Assembly: GCA_025350695.1 (NCBI GenBank)
Contig: JANXXI010000130.1
Location: 1-36,053 of the forward strand
Length of the DNA stretch: 36,053 nucleotides
Source of the DNA: Acidobacteriota bacterium
GTDB taxonomy: Bacteria > Acidobacteriota > Terriglobia > Bryobacterales > Bryobacteraceae
Direction: 5' to 3'
Of the stretch, positions 1-7,563 are shown in pieces (within the stretch, counting starts at the first letter, position 1; each line of letters starts with the position of its first letter). Below the pieces are notes generated by a model. That model saw nothing but the letters and a program-made list of their open reading frames with translations, was not told where the DNA came from and did no database searches. The position numbers and the translations under genes were made by a program.

Positions 1-103
1 GCGGGTCGTGGCCGAGGGAACGTTTGCCGAGCTACTGACGCACAGCGTGGAGTTTCAGGATTTGTGGCGGCACCAGACGGAGAAGGCAGCGGCTGAAGAC
101 TAG
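1..103 (+). CDS. C-terminal end of an ABC exporter (fused permease/ATPase), partial
   Basis: The window opens inside a reading frame (codons starting at base 2) that ends with TAG at 101-103. The last 33 residues contain GTFAELL followed by FQDLWRHQ. This resembles the very end of MsbA/multidrug-type ABC exporters, where a 'GxVVExGTHxELL...Y..LW..Q' stretch follows the H-loop of the ATPase domain. The membrane part and the Walker motifs lie outside the window, so the substrate cannot be judged. A 6-bp hairpin starts 5 bases after the stop. Confidence 0.6.
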   Translation, partial: RVVAEGTFAELLTHSVEFQDLWRHQTEKAAAED

Positions 104-489
104 GTTTGCGTCCGCTAGTCGGACGTGAGCATATGGCACAGGCTTGCCATGTCCTTGCTTTCGGCAACAGCCGGTTTAGTGTTGGCTAACAAATACGTTT
201 CCCTTTGCTTTGCTAAATGCGCGGCGGCTGGCGGCCTAGCGTTAACTTGTATGCGTCATCAATCGATTTGGCCGTGGCTGCCACATTTGCGGCATGTTCC
301 AGCATGAACTCATCGTTCATCAATGCGAGTGTTGAGCGGCGAATGCAGTTAATCTGCACCGTTGGGAAATCGAACGCCTGCAAGAACTGGAGGGGTTAGT
401 TGCGGCGCATGATATAGAGGCCGCGGTGTCGGCCGCTTTGTTTGCCCATAGTAGTTTAACTACCCGTAGTATGCTACACTTTTTCCAAA
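104..489. other. Intergenic region without a supported gene
   Basis: This 386-base stretch separates the ABC exporter end from padR. It holds a small hairpin at 109-125 (CGTCCG, loop CTAGT, CGGACG) with no T-run, which could be a weak transcript end for the exporter. The padR operator is at 451-477. Short open frames here lack a ribosome-binding site and have no recognisable product. Confidence 0.6.
451..477 (+). promoter_or_regulatory. Probable PadR operator and promoter
   Basis: Two GTAG...CTAC inverted repeats stand side by side just upstream of padR. One is the perfect 13-mer GTAGTTTAACTAC (451-463); the other is GTAGTATGCTAC (466-477). Their starts are 15 bp apart. TATGCT (470-475) or TACACT (475-480) could serve as the -10 box, giving a leader of only a few bases before the ATG at 490, where no Shine-Dalgarno sequence is seen. 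PadR proteins commonly repress their own operon, so this is most likely the autoregulatory site. Confidence 0.6.
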
Positions 490-828
490 ATGGCTGGAGA
501 CTCAAAACAAGTAGACCTGCTGCAAGGAACCCTGAACATGATGATCCTGCAGGTATTGCAACAGGGCGCGGCGAATGGCTATGAAATCGCTAAGTTCATC
601 GAGCAGCGTTCCGACGAGTTGTTGCAGGTGGACCACGGATCGCTCTATCCCGCCTTGCGCCGGCTTGAGGCTAAGGCAATGATCAAAGGTGATTGGCGCA
701 TTTCGCCGACCAAGCGCAAGGCGCGTTACTACAGCTTGACGCCAGCGGGTAAGAAATTAGCGGGGACCGAACACAGCCGGTGGCGCACCTTGGTCCACGC
801 AATTACGCGAGTGATGAGGCCAGTCTAG
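490..828 (+). CDS. PadR family transcriptional regulator
   Basis: The 112-residue protein is a typical short (group 2) PadR repressor. The N-terminal winged helix carries 'GTLNMMILQVLQ', 'GYEIAKFI' and 'LYPALRRLEAKAMI', and the wing ends in 'RYYSLTPAGKK'. It starts at the ATG at 490, directly behind the inverted-repeat operator. Its stop is one base from the start of the ADOP permease gene, so the two are co-transcribed. In Acidobacteriota such PadR genes routinely precede ADOP permeases. It probably represses the pair; the inducing signal cannot be read from the sequence. Confidence 0.93.
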   Translation: MAGDSKQVDLLQGTLNMMILQVLQQGAANGYEIAKFIEQRSDELLQVDHGSLYPALRRLEAKAMIKGDWRISPTKRKARYYSLTPAGKKLAGTEHSRWRTLVHAITRVMRPV

Positions 829-829
829 T

Positions 830-3436
830 ATGTATCCGGAAGACCCGAACGAGGAATTGGATTTCCACTGCGCGGAAATGAAGGCGGAGCGAATTGGGCT
901 GGGCGATAGCGAGGAGCAAGCGGAACGGTTCTCCCGAGCAAAGATGGGAAATCGAACGACAACGCGGGAGGAAGTATACGAAATGCATCCTCTGGAATGT
1001 TTGGAGGCGTTCACGCGCCATTTGCGATTTGCGGTCCGAACGTTGGCTAGGCACAAGGCTTCGTACGCCATGGCAATTGGCATTTTAGCTCTGGGAATCG
1101 GCATGAGCGTTGCGATGTTCTCCCTGGTAGATGCCGTGCTGCTGCGGCCGCTGCCGTTTCTGAAGCAAGATCAAATTGAAGTGATTTGGAAGAAGGATCC
1201 GCTGGCGGGCCCGGTCGTTGAAGAGCTGGCATATCCCGAACTGCGAGACTTGCAGGAGAGTATAAAGGAGTTCGAGGCGGTTGCCTTGATGCCCACCACG
1301 CTTTACGGATACGCGAGAGTGCTGAGCAATGGCGAGGCTGAGCCGGTGCAGATTGAAAGCACACCGGTATCCCACGACTTCTTCCGCGTCTTGGGCGTTA
1401 CGCCGGCTATAGGTCGTGATTTCTCGGAAGAGGATGAGCATCCGGGAGCTGGGCCCGTTGTTATGCTTTCCGACCGTATTTGGCGCGAGCATTTTTCTTC
1501 CGACGCAAGCATCGTCGGTCGCATGATCAATTTGAATGGCCAGGGTTACACGGTGCTCGGAGTCATGGGGCGAGGTGTTGAATTTCCCCGCGGCGTGGGC
1601 ATGTGGGTTCCCTTGGGCGTCTCGAAAAATGTGGTCGAGCGGCGCGGGGCGACCTTCTTACAAGCAATTGCGCGACGGCGGCCGGAGACATCGCATCAGG
1701 CGATCACGACCGCGGTGAATGCCCTGTTTCAGCGGCAGATAGTGGATCATCCAGAAAGCTACTCGAAGACGCAGGAGGCCGTGGTGACAGCTCTTCCGGA
1801 ATATTGGACCGGGTCGGCACGGTTGCATTTGTGGATCATGATGGCCGCCGCTTTGCTTTTGCTTCTGGCTGCGATGATCGGTGCTGGGAACCTGTTTCTT
1901 TCGCAAATTTTGTCGCGCCGTTGGGAGATCGCGACGCGTGGGGCGCTGGGGGCCAGCCGCAGGCAGATCATTTTGCAACTGGCGGCGGAGAGCATGGTTG
2001 CAGCCATTCTAGCGTCGGTCGGCGGATTGGCCATCGCCCATTTCATGATTCGCCTTCTGACGAGACTTGCGCCGCCGGACATTCCCAGGCTGGGAGATGC
2101 GGCACTGAATCTGGAAAGCTTATGCGTGGCCGTTGGCGCCTCGGTTGCGGCGGCCATGGTTTGCGCCGTGGTTCCGGTATGGCTGGTGACGGACAAGCAT
2201 CTTGAATCAGCCTTGCGGGAAGGCGGGTTGCGTTCGTCCCTTTCGCGGAGCGGGGCAAGAACGAAAAATGCGTTCATGCTGGCGCAGGCCGCGGTGACTA
2301 TGGTGCTACTTACGATGGCATGCCTGCTGGGTTTAAGCTACCGTTCCATGATGACGGCTGACGTGGGATTCGCCAACAAAGACGCCCTTACTGTGAATCT
2401 GGTGCTGCGCGGGCCTGGACTATTTTCGAACATGCCGGGAACCCAACGCTACACGCGCTTCTTGGATCGGCTGCGACAGGAGCCTGGAATAACATCAGCG
2501 GGAGCGGTGCTTGTTCGGCCGCTCGAAGGACCGATAGGCTGGGATGCATCCTACGAGTTTGAGTTTGAGGGCGGAGGCAAGGAGGGCAAGCAACTTCCGA
2601 AGGCAAACTATGAAGTGATCACGCCGGGCTATTTGCGGACTGTGGGGACGCCATCGATTGAGGGGCGGGATTTCGATGAACATGACGTAGAGGATGGAGA
2701 AGCAGTGGCCATCATCAATCAATCGCTTGCCGCAAGGATACGAGCCTCTGGGTATGCGGCGATTGGGCATCGAGTGAAATTGCGGACAGGGTTACGGAGA
2801 GATTGGTTAAAGATTGTGGGCGTTGTGGCGGATGCCAGGTACAGGTCAATTACCCAGACTGGGATGGATATTTATATTCCCTTCCTGCAAGGGGGCACGG
2901 TTGCCTATGCAGCCGTGCGTGGGACCCGGCCAAAGGCTGAGCTGCTGTCGACCATGCGTCGTATTATGGCGGAACTGGAACCTGGCCAGGCGCTGGCCGG
3001 CGCGGCAACGATTGGCGAACTGGAGGAGACGAACGCGGCGCGGCATCGTTTCAACATGGTGCTCTTGCTTTGGTTCGCGGCCTGTGCGGCGGTGCTGGCG
3101 GCGGCCGGAGTTTATGGCGTGATTGCAGGGGCGGTGGCCGAGCGGCGGCGTGAGATCGCGATCAAAACGGCCCTGGGCGCTGGCCGCGGGCAAGTGGTGC
3201 GGGATGTGACGGCGCGTTGCATAGGGTACGTCGTGGCGGGGGAAGTGCTTGGTATGGCCGGGGCCGTGGCGTTGGCCCGGCTTGGTTCGGACTTGCTTTA
3301 TGGCGTTTCCTACAGCGACCCTTTCGTGCTTGGAGGCTCCTTCGCTTTCTTGCTGCTGGCGGCGGCGATTTCCGCCTGGCTTCCGGCGTGGCTCGCGACA
3401 GGGAGCGATCCTCGATCTTTGCTGCAATCGGAGTAG
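830..3436 (+). CDS. ADOP-type MacB/FtsX family permease
   Basis: This 868-residue membrane protein has the acidobacterial duplicated-permease (ADOP) layout. A short cytoplasmic N-terminal tail is followed by the first membrane helix (about 78-100), which ends in 'AVLLRPLPF'. Next comes a MacB-like periplasmic domain, then an FtsX domain (about 335-450) with the cytoplasmic 'RRWEIATRGALGASRRQI' segment. A second copy of the whole unit follows, ending in an FtsX domain with 'ERRREIAIKTALGAGRGQV'. No ABC ATPase lies beside it, as is usual for this family, so it must borrow an ATPase or act without one. Substrate unknown. It is translationally linked to padR, one base upstream. Confidence 0.9.
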   Translation: MYPEDPNEELDFHCAEMKAERIGLGDSEEQAERFSRAKMGNRTTTREEVYEMHPLECLEAFTRHLRFAVRTLARHKASYAMAIGILALGIGMSVAMFSLVDAVLLRPLPFLKQDQIEVIWKKDPLAGPVVEELAYPELRDLQESIKEFEAVALMPTTLYGYARVLSNGEAEPVQIESTPVSHDFFRVLGVTPAIGRDFSEEDEHPGAGPVVMLSDRIWREHFSSDASIVGRMINLNGQGYTVLGVMGRGVEFPRGVGMWVPLGVSKNVVERRGATFLQAIARRRPETSHQAITTAVNALFQRQIVDHPESYSKTQEAVVTALPEYWTGSARLHLWIMMAAALLLLLAAMIGAGNLFLSQILSRRWEIATRGALGASRRQIILQLAAESMVAAILASVGGLAIAHFMIRLLTRLAPPDIPRLGDAALNLESLCVAVGASVAAAMVCAVVPVWLVTDKHLESALREGGLRSSLSRSGARTKNAFMLAQAAVTMVLLTMACLLGLSYRSMMTADVGFANKDALTVNLVLRGPGLFSNMPGTQRYTRFLDRLRQEPGITSAGAVLVRPLEGPIGWDASYEFEFEGGGKEGKQLPKANYEVITPGYLRTVGTPSIEGRDFDEHDVEDGEAVAIINQSLAARIRASGYAAIGHRVKLRTGLRRDWLKIVGVVADARYRSITQTGMDIYIPFLQGGTVAYAAVRGTRPKAELLSTMRRIMAELEPGQALAGAATIGELEETNAARHRFNMVLLLWFAACAAVLAAAGVYGVIAGAVAERRREIAIKTALGAGRGQVVRDVTARCIGYVVAGEVLGMAGAVALARLGSDLLYGVSYSDPFVLGGSFAFLLLAAAISAWLPAWLATGSDPRSLLQSE

Positions 3437-3448
3437 GGGCTGAGCGGG

Positions 3449-3670
3449 CTAGTATGCCGGGTGAATTTGCTGAAACTCGAACGAGGTTGGCGGTAATTGT
3501 TTGTCGCGCAGTTGGCGGGTGCAATCGGCTACGGAATCACCGGCGGCTTCAATGCGGCGCAAGGGCAATGTCCTGGGGCTGTAGAGTTCAACAGCGATCC
3601 ATTTACCGGCAAATTGGCGGCGTTCGCCGATAGAGAGTTGGTCGGGCACGCGGCCCAGCAGGGTCTTCAC
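3449..3670 (-). CDS. Small protein of unknown function
   Basis: A 73-residue frame with a GTG start, read against the ADOP gene, fills most of the gap to the next operon. It reads like a real soluble protein: 'FAGKWIAVELY' followed by 'TLPLRRIEAAGDSVADCTRQL' and an ending 'FEFQQIHPAY'. Its third codon positions are GC-leaning like those of its neighbours. I recall short hypothetical proteins with this GKWIA...LPLRRIEA...FEF pattern but cannot name a domain. A TAA sits three codons before the GTG, and the ribosome-binding site is poor. It lies downstream of the secreted-protein gene on the same strand, beyond the hairpin at 3741-3757. Confidence 0.45.
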   Translation of the reverse strand: MKTLLGRVPDQLSIGERRQFAGKWIAVELYSPRTLPLRRIEAAGDSVADCTRQLRDKQLPPTSFEFQQIHPAY

Positions 3671-3740
3671 TTTCTTTTACTATAACCTGTTGAACTTCGG
3701 AGTGACTCCAGGACCCGAGCAGGGCGTCCTAGGGCCACCC

Positions 3741-3757
3741 GCCGAACGAGCTTCGGC
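3741..3757 (-). terminator. Hairpin behind a minus-strand gene (repeat family, copy 1)
   Basis: GCCGAA, loop CGAGC, TTCGGC forms a perfect 6-bp stem starting 8 bases past the stop codon of the secreted-protein gene. There is no T-run. A second copy with compensatory base changes lies at 12433-12449 behind another minus-strand gene. Together with its flank (CCTNACTAT on the plus strand) it is similar over 25 bases. It probably ends or protects the 3' end of the message. Confidence 0.5.
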
Positions 3758-3764
3758 CTTACTA

Positions 3765-4883
3765 TTAGAATTTCTTGAGCTCTTCGGCCAAGGCCTTCAA
3801 GCCACGGCGTTGGCGAATGTCGATCAGACGCTGTTCTTCGGGTGATAACCCGGCGGCGCGGGACAGCTCAACATCGCTCGAGGCTGGGCGTTGGGGGATC
3901 CAAACGGAGCCATTGGCGTATTCCACATTTTTTACAAAACCGATCATCGCCTGAATGGCAACCGGCTTGCCGCCGGAAGTGAATTTCAGCGAGCCCGTCT
4001 GACCGACACGGCTATAAGCGCCGGGATTCAGAGTCACGTCTGAAGGGAGGGAACCCGCCACAAATTCGCGGCCATCTTTGTCTTTTACGATCCACCCGAT
4101 ATCGAGGTAACGAACCGCAAGCCGCGAATTGTTCTTCACCGTGAATTCCGGCAGGTGGGCTTCATTGGCTGAAACTTTTACGGTACCGCTCAACAACTCA
4201 ACGGGAGCCTCGGGAAACGTGAGGAACGAAAACTTGACCGGGTTGGCTTCGGCGATGGCCGAAGAAGGCATACTGTTGCCTCGCGCGAATTGGACGTCCA
4301 CTTTCGGACGCTGCTTTTCGCGGGCCGTGCTGGCCATGATTACTTCTTCAAGACCATCGATACCTTTGGCTTCAAGGACGCTCTTGAAATATTTGCGATC
4401 ACGCCGGGCTTCCATTTCCCACAGCACCATGGACCGGTGCGAGTTCAGATGATTGTCGCCATAGAAGGTGAGGTCGTCAAACAAAACGCCGTCGATCTTC
4501 ACCCGCACCTGAGCGCTATTGCTATTGTCTAGCGGACGCAGCAGGCGCATATCGATCTTGATAGGAAACGTTTCGCCTTGGGCGACGCTGAGGCTGGCCA
4601 ATGAGATTGAACCCTTGCCGCCAGCCGTTGCATCTTGCGCCAGCACTACCAGAGTCAACGCGCGAATCCGCTTGGGTTGCCGGTTCTTGACGATTAGAGA
4701 ACTCTTCAGGTCGATGACCATAGCCCCACCGCGAGGCGTGGTTTTGGTTTCGCCCCAGTTGGAACCGATCACCTCTATCGGAGAATCGGCGCCGAACTCG
4801 ATTTTTGGATCGACAGGCGACTGGGCGCACAGCACCGAGGCCGCCAGCAGACCAGTAAGCGCAATTTTAGTCAACATATACAT
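3765..4883 (-). CDS. Secreted or exported protein of unknown function in the sigma factor operon
   Basis: From the ATG at 4883 the product has 372 residues and begins with a signal peptide (MYMLTKIALTGLLAASVLCA, then QSPVD), so it is exported. The rest is beta-rich, with recurring 'VKNNSRLAVRYLDIGWIVKDKDG'-like strands, and ends with a charged helix (LSPEEQRLIDIRQRRGLKALAEELKKF). I recognise no named domain. The start overlaps the end of the anti-sigma gene by 17 bases, so the three genes sigma, anti-sigma and this one form one coupled operon. It may be an envelope protein whose level or state is tied to the sigma regulon; that is inference. A further in-frame start 36 bases upstream would weaken the signal peptide. 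Confidence 0.75.
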   Translation of the reverse strand: MYMLTKIALTGLLAASVLCAQSPVDPKIEFGADSPIEVIGSNWGETKTTPRGGAMVIDLKSSLIVKNRQPKRIRALTLVVLAQDATAGGKGSISLASLSVAQGETFPIKIDMRLLRPLDNSNSAQVRVKIDGVLFDDLTFYGDNHLNSHRSMVLWEMEARRDRKYFKSVLEAKGIDGLEEVIMASTAREKQRPKVDVQFARGNSMPSSAIAEANPVKFSFLTFPEAPVELLSGTVKVSANEAHLPEFTVKNNSRLAVRYLDIGWIVKDKDGREFVAGSLPSDVTLNPGAYSRVGQTGSLKFTSGGKPVAIQAMIGFVKNVEYANGSVWIPQRPASSDVELSRAAGLSPEEQRLIDIRQRRGLKALAEELKKF

Positions 4884-5439
4884 TGGTGATCGCCACCTGT
4901 CCTGTTTCCGAATCCACATAGCGGGCGCTTGCCACGCCCTTCACATTCATGTCCACAAACGAACCCTCTTCGCTACGGGTCTTGATGGAGAGCGAAAGGT
5001 CGCCATGCTTCCATTCCGTGCCCGTTGTGTTGGCTTCGAGCAACACCGACGGATTGTTGATCAGGTTAGCGTTGTGAAAACTCAGATACCAGCCCATGCC
5101 GGCCACCATTGTGATGGCGGCTACCGCGGCGGCGGGGCGCCAATCAAATACGGAAAGCTCGTGCCTGGAGTAAGACTCAATCGCCTGAGCTGCTTCGAGG
5201 CCAACACTGATGTTGGCGCGCATCTCCGCCGCTAAGTTGTTCCAGTCAAGACCGGCGGGCAGTTCCAAAACTTCTTCACGAAAGGCCTGAATCGCCGCCC
5301 GCGCCGATGCCAATTCCTCGCGGCATTCCCGGCAACCGCGCAGGTGCCAACGGACAGGGATGGATTCGATCATCGAAAGATCATTCCCCGCCTGTAGAGC
5401 GATTTTCTCCGGGCTAATATGATTCGAGCTCTGCTGCAT
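4867..5439 (-). CDS. Zinc-binding anti-sigma factor, membrane anchored
   Basis: This 190-residue protein has an N-terminal zf-HC2/ZAS domain with the HxxxCxxC motif (H, then GCRECREEL, at about residues 32-40). One membrane segment follows at about 105-123 (AAAVAAITMVAGMGWYLSF), and the C-terminal part lies outside the cytoplasm. Such proteins hold an ECF sigma factor inactive at the membrane until a signal frees it. The ATG directly follows the sigma gene stop (TAAATG), which fits a cognate pair. The outer part carries no sensor domain I can name. Confidence 0.85.
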   Translation of the reverse strand: MQQSSNHISPEKIALQAGNDLSMIESIPVRWHLRGCRECREELASARAAIQAFREEVLELPAGLDWNNLAAEMRANISVGLEAAQAIESYSRHELSVFDWRPAAAVAAITMVAGMGWYLSFHNANLINNPSVLLEANTTGTEWKHGDLSLSIKTRSEEGSFVDMNVKGVASARYVDSETGQVAITNVYVD

Positions 5440-6006
5440 TTACGGTTCCCTCCGTCCCAGATTCTTGCCCTTCTCCAGATACTTGCGGAATTTGATCCGC
5501 GCATTGGCGATGTGACTGCGCACGGTAGCCTGGCTGCAGTTCAACTGTTTCGCCACTTCTTCGGCGGGAAGGTCGTCCACATCCCGCAATAATAATGCCA
5601 TTCTTTCCCGTTCGGTTAGCTGGTTCAACCCTTCGTCCAGATACTTGCGCTTTTCAGCCTGCAGTACCTGCGATTCCGGACTTTCCGATGAACTAGTGGA
5701 GAGAGGCTCAAGCAGTTCATCCACGTCGGTAAACTGAGCCCGCCCATTGCGGCGAAGGAAGTCGATAGCCGTATTGGAAGCAATCCGCCCCAACCATTGC
5801 GCCGCCTTTTCCTGGTCTTTCAACTGATCTCCGCGTTGCAGGACTTTAATGAAAGTTTCCTGGGTCAGATCCTGCGCATCGGCCACGTTGCCCACGATGC
5901 GGTAAATGAGGACAAAGATCCGGCGTTGGTGCTGCAGAATAAAATCATTCCGCCGGTCGTGCGCTACCGCATCCGCCGAATCTACTCTGGTTACCGGATC
6001 GCTCAT
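5440..6006 (-). CDS. RNA polymerase ECF sigma factor
   Basis: A 188-residue sigma-70 family protein when started at the ATG at 6006 (MSDPVTRVDS). Region 2 is 'RRIFVLIYRIVGNVADAQDLTQETFIKVLQ' split over about residues 28-60. Region 4 is 'LTERERMALLLRDVDDLPAEEVAKQLNCSQATVRSHIANAR' near the C terminus. The frame stays open upstream, but codons before 6006 are proline-rich and unlike any sigma factor, so I chose the later start. It heads the operon with its anti-sigma factor, and its promoter lies in the 131-bp divergent region shared with the thiolase gene. Confidence 0.9.
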   Translation of the reverse strand: MSDPVTRVDSADAVAHDRRNDFILQHQRRIFVLIYRIVGNVADAQDLTQETFIKVLQRGDQLKDQEKAAQWLGRIASNTAIDFLRRNGRAQFTDVDELLEPLSTSSSESPESQVLQAEKRKYLDEGLNQLTERERMALLLRDVDDLPAEEVAKQLNCSQATVRSHIANARIKFRKYLEKGKNLGRREP

Positions 6007-6137
6007 TTCTCTACTACAGTTTGCCCTAAGGGCTGTTCCCAACGGGGGCGGCATTTGGCTCTCTATATTGTTCTGACGGAGCCATCCCCCAATTCGTGCA
6101 AACAGAAATTCCCCTATTGGGGAGATAATTGGATTAT

Positions 6138-7286
6138 ATGAGACCTGTGGCCGTCGCTGGAATAGGCAAAACCAGTTTTGGGGCCTTCCCCGACAAAGAT
6201 TTACGCGGATTAGCAATAGAAGCAGCCCAGGCCTGCTTAGCCGATGCAGGCGTACTGCCGGGGCAGGTGGATTCGTTCTACCTCGGTAATTTTGCCGGAC
6301 CTTCGTTCGTTGGGCAGAATCATTTGGCTCCTTACATTGCCGCGGAGCTCGGAGTACTAGGGGTACCAGCAACGCGCTTCGAAGCGGCTTGCGCTTCGGC
6401 CGGGGCAGCCTTTGCCCACGCTTGGTCGGCGGTGGCCAGTGGTATGCATGAGGCGGCTTTGGTGGTGGGCGTGGAAAAAATGACCTCGCAGACGACGGCA
6501 AAGGTTACCGAAATCCTGGCTGCTGCCGGAGATGTTCAGGGCGAAGGCAAGGCCGGGGCCACCTTCCCTGCCCTGTTCGCGATGATCGCGCGGCGGCACA
6601 TGTATCAGTACGGGACGACGCGGGAGCACTTGGCGGCGGTTGCGGTAAAGAACCACGCCAACGGGGCGCTAAATCCGCAGGCACACATGCGCAAGGTCAT
6701 TACCATGGAGCAGGCTTTGGCGGGGAAGCCGGTGGCGGAACCTTTGACGGTTTACGATTGTTCATTGGTCAGCGATGGGGCGGCGGCGGTGCTGTTGATG
6801 GCGGCGGATCGGGCTAAGGCGCGGAATCCTCGGGTGCTGGCCTGTGCGCAAACATCGGACCATTTGGCTTTGGAACGGAAGGCGGATATCACAAGTTTGC
6901 CGGCGGTGCGGTTGGCTGCTGAGCGCGCTTATAAGATGGCGGGCTTGGGACCGGATGACATTGACTTGGCGGAAGTGCACGATTGCTTCACGATCGCCGA
7001 GATCATTGCGATGGAGGAGCTTGGTTTTTGCGCTAGGGGGCAGGGCGGACCCTATGTGGCGTCGGGTGTGACGGGTTTGGGCGGGGCCAAGCCGGTGAAC
7101 ACTAGCGGCGGGTTGAAGAGTAAGGGGCATCCGGTGGGGGCGACGGGCGTGGCTCAGATTTGTGACCTTGTTTTGCAGATGCGGGGTGAGGCGGGGGCGC
7201 GGCAGATTGCTAAGAAGCGAATTGGGCTGGCGCAGAATTTGGGTGGGTCCGGGGCTACTTGCGTTGTTACTATTTTGGGCGCCTGA
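6138..7286 (+). CDS. SCP2-type thiolase / acetyl-CoA acetyltransferase-like protein
   Basis: A 382-residue member of the thiolase superfamily, SCP-x/archaeal type. The nucleophilic cysteine is in 'FEAACASAGAA' (about residue 85). 'EVHDCFTIAEI' and 'GGLKSKGHPVGATG' supply the expected active-site histidine region. This class condenses or cleaves acyl-CoA and usually works with a DUF35 protein, whose OB-fold version follows 70 bases downstream. The start is taken at the ATG at 6138, matching the family's 'M(R)xVAVxGxG' beginning. A TTG at 6129 is better spaced from GGGGAG (6119-6124) and is possible. The substrate cannot be assigned. Confidence 0.88.
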   Translation: MRPVAVAGIGKTSFGAFPDKDLRGLAIEAAQACLADAGVLPGQVDSFYLGNFAGPSFVGQNHLAPYIAAELGVLGVPATRFEAACASAGAAFAHAWSAVASGMHEAALVVGVEKMTSQTTAKVTEILAAAGDVQGEGKAGATFPALFAMIARRHMYQYGTTREHLAAVAVKNHANGALNPQAHMRKVITMEQALAGKPVAEPLTVYDCSLVSDGAAAVLLMAADRAKARNPRVLACAQTSDHLALERKADITSLPAVRLAAERAYKMAGLGPDDIDLAEVHDCFTIAEIIAMEELGFCARGQGGPYVASGVTGLGGAKPVNTSGGLKSKGHPVGATGVAQICDLVLQMRGEAGARQIAKKRIGLAQNLGGSGATCVVTILGA

Positions 7287-7356
7287 AGCAGTTTCCAGGC
7301 ACGAGCCTCTGCCGACCAGGGAGTCCGAACACTTGATTTTTCGAGGTTTTGAACTT

Positions 7357-7563
7357 ATGACTGGGACTATTTATTCGGAAACGGTGGTTTGGTCGCCGCC
7401 GGCGCAATATGCCGCTGACGCGCCTTATCAATTGGCGCTGGTGGATGTTGACGGCGCGCAGCGCTTGACTGCGCGTATTTTGGGAGATCGCGTTGCGATT
7501 GGCGACCGTGTTGCATTAGATGAAACCCGCGAGGGCGTCCATTTCTTTAGGAAGAGCGAATGA
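7357..7563 (+). CDS. Short DUF35-type OB-fold protein, thiolase partner
   Basis: The 68-residue product matches the C-terminal OB-fold of DUF35 proteins: 'TGTIYSETVVWSP', 'PYQLALVDVDGAQRLTARILGD', 'AIGDRVALDE'. DUF35 proteins normally also carry an N-terminal zinc ribbon (paired CxxC); none is found here or in the upstream bases of any frame. In known complexes the DUF35 OB-fold sits between a thiolase and its acyl-CoA-binding partner. The gene follows the thiolase, and its TGA overlaps the next ATG (ATGA at 7560-7563), so the three genes are one operon. An in-frame TTG at 7333 is an alternative start. Confidence 0.7.
   Translation: MTGTIYSETVVWSPPAQYAADAPYQLALVDVDGAQRLTARILGDRVAIGDRVALDETREGVHFFRKSE

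Noticed and set aside
336-500. Open frame with 'LHRWEIERLQELEGLV' before padR, possibly an old gene remnant
   Set aside because: No start or ribosome-binding site, it runs through the padR operator, and no family is recognised.
2846-3427. Long antisense frame (193 codons) inside the ADOP gene
   Set aside because: Composition-driven shadow rich in R, H, Q and P, with no start signal.
6007-6501. N-terminal extension of the sigma factor frame
   Set aside because: Proline/arginine-rich shadow of the thiolase gene; the sigma domain begins after the ATG at 6006.
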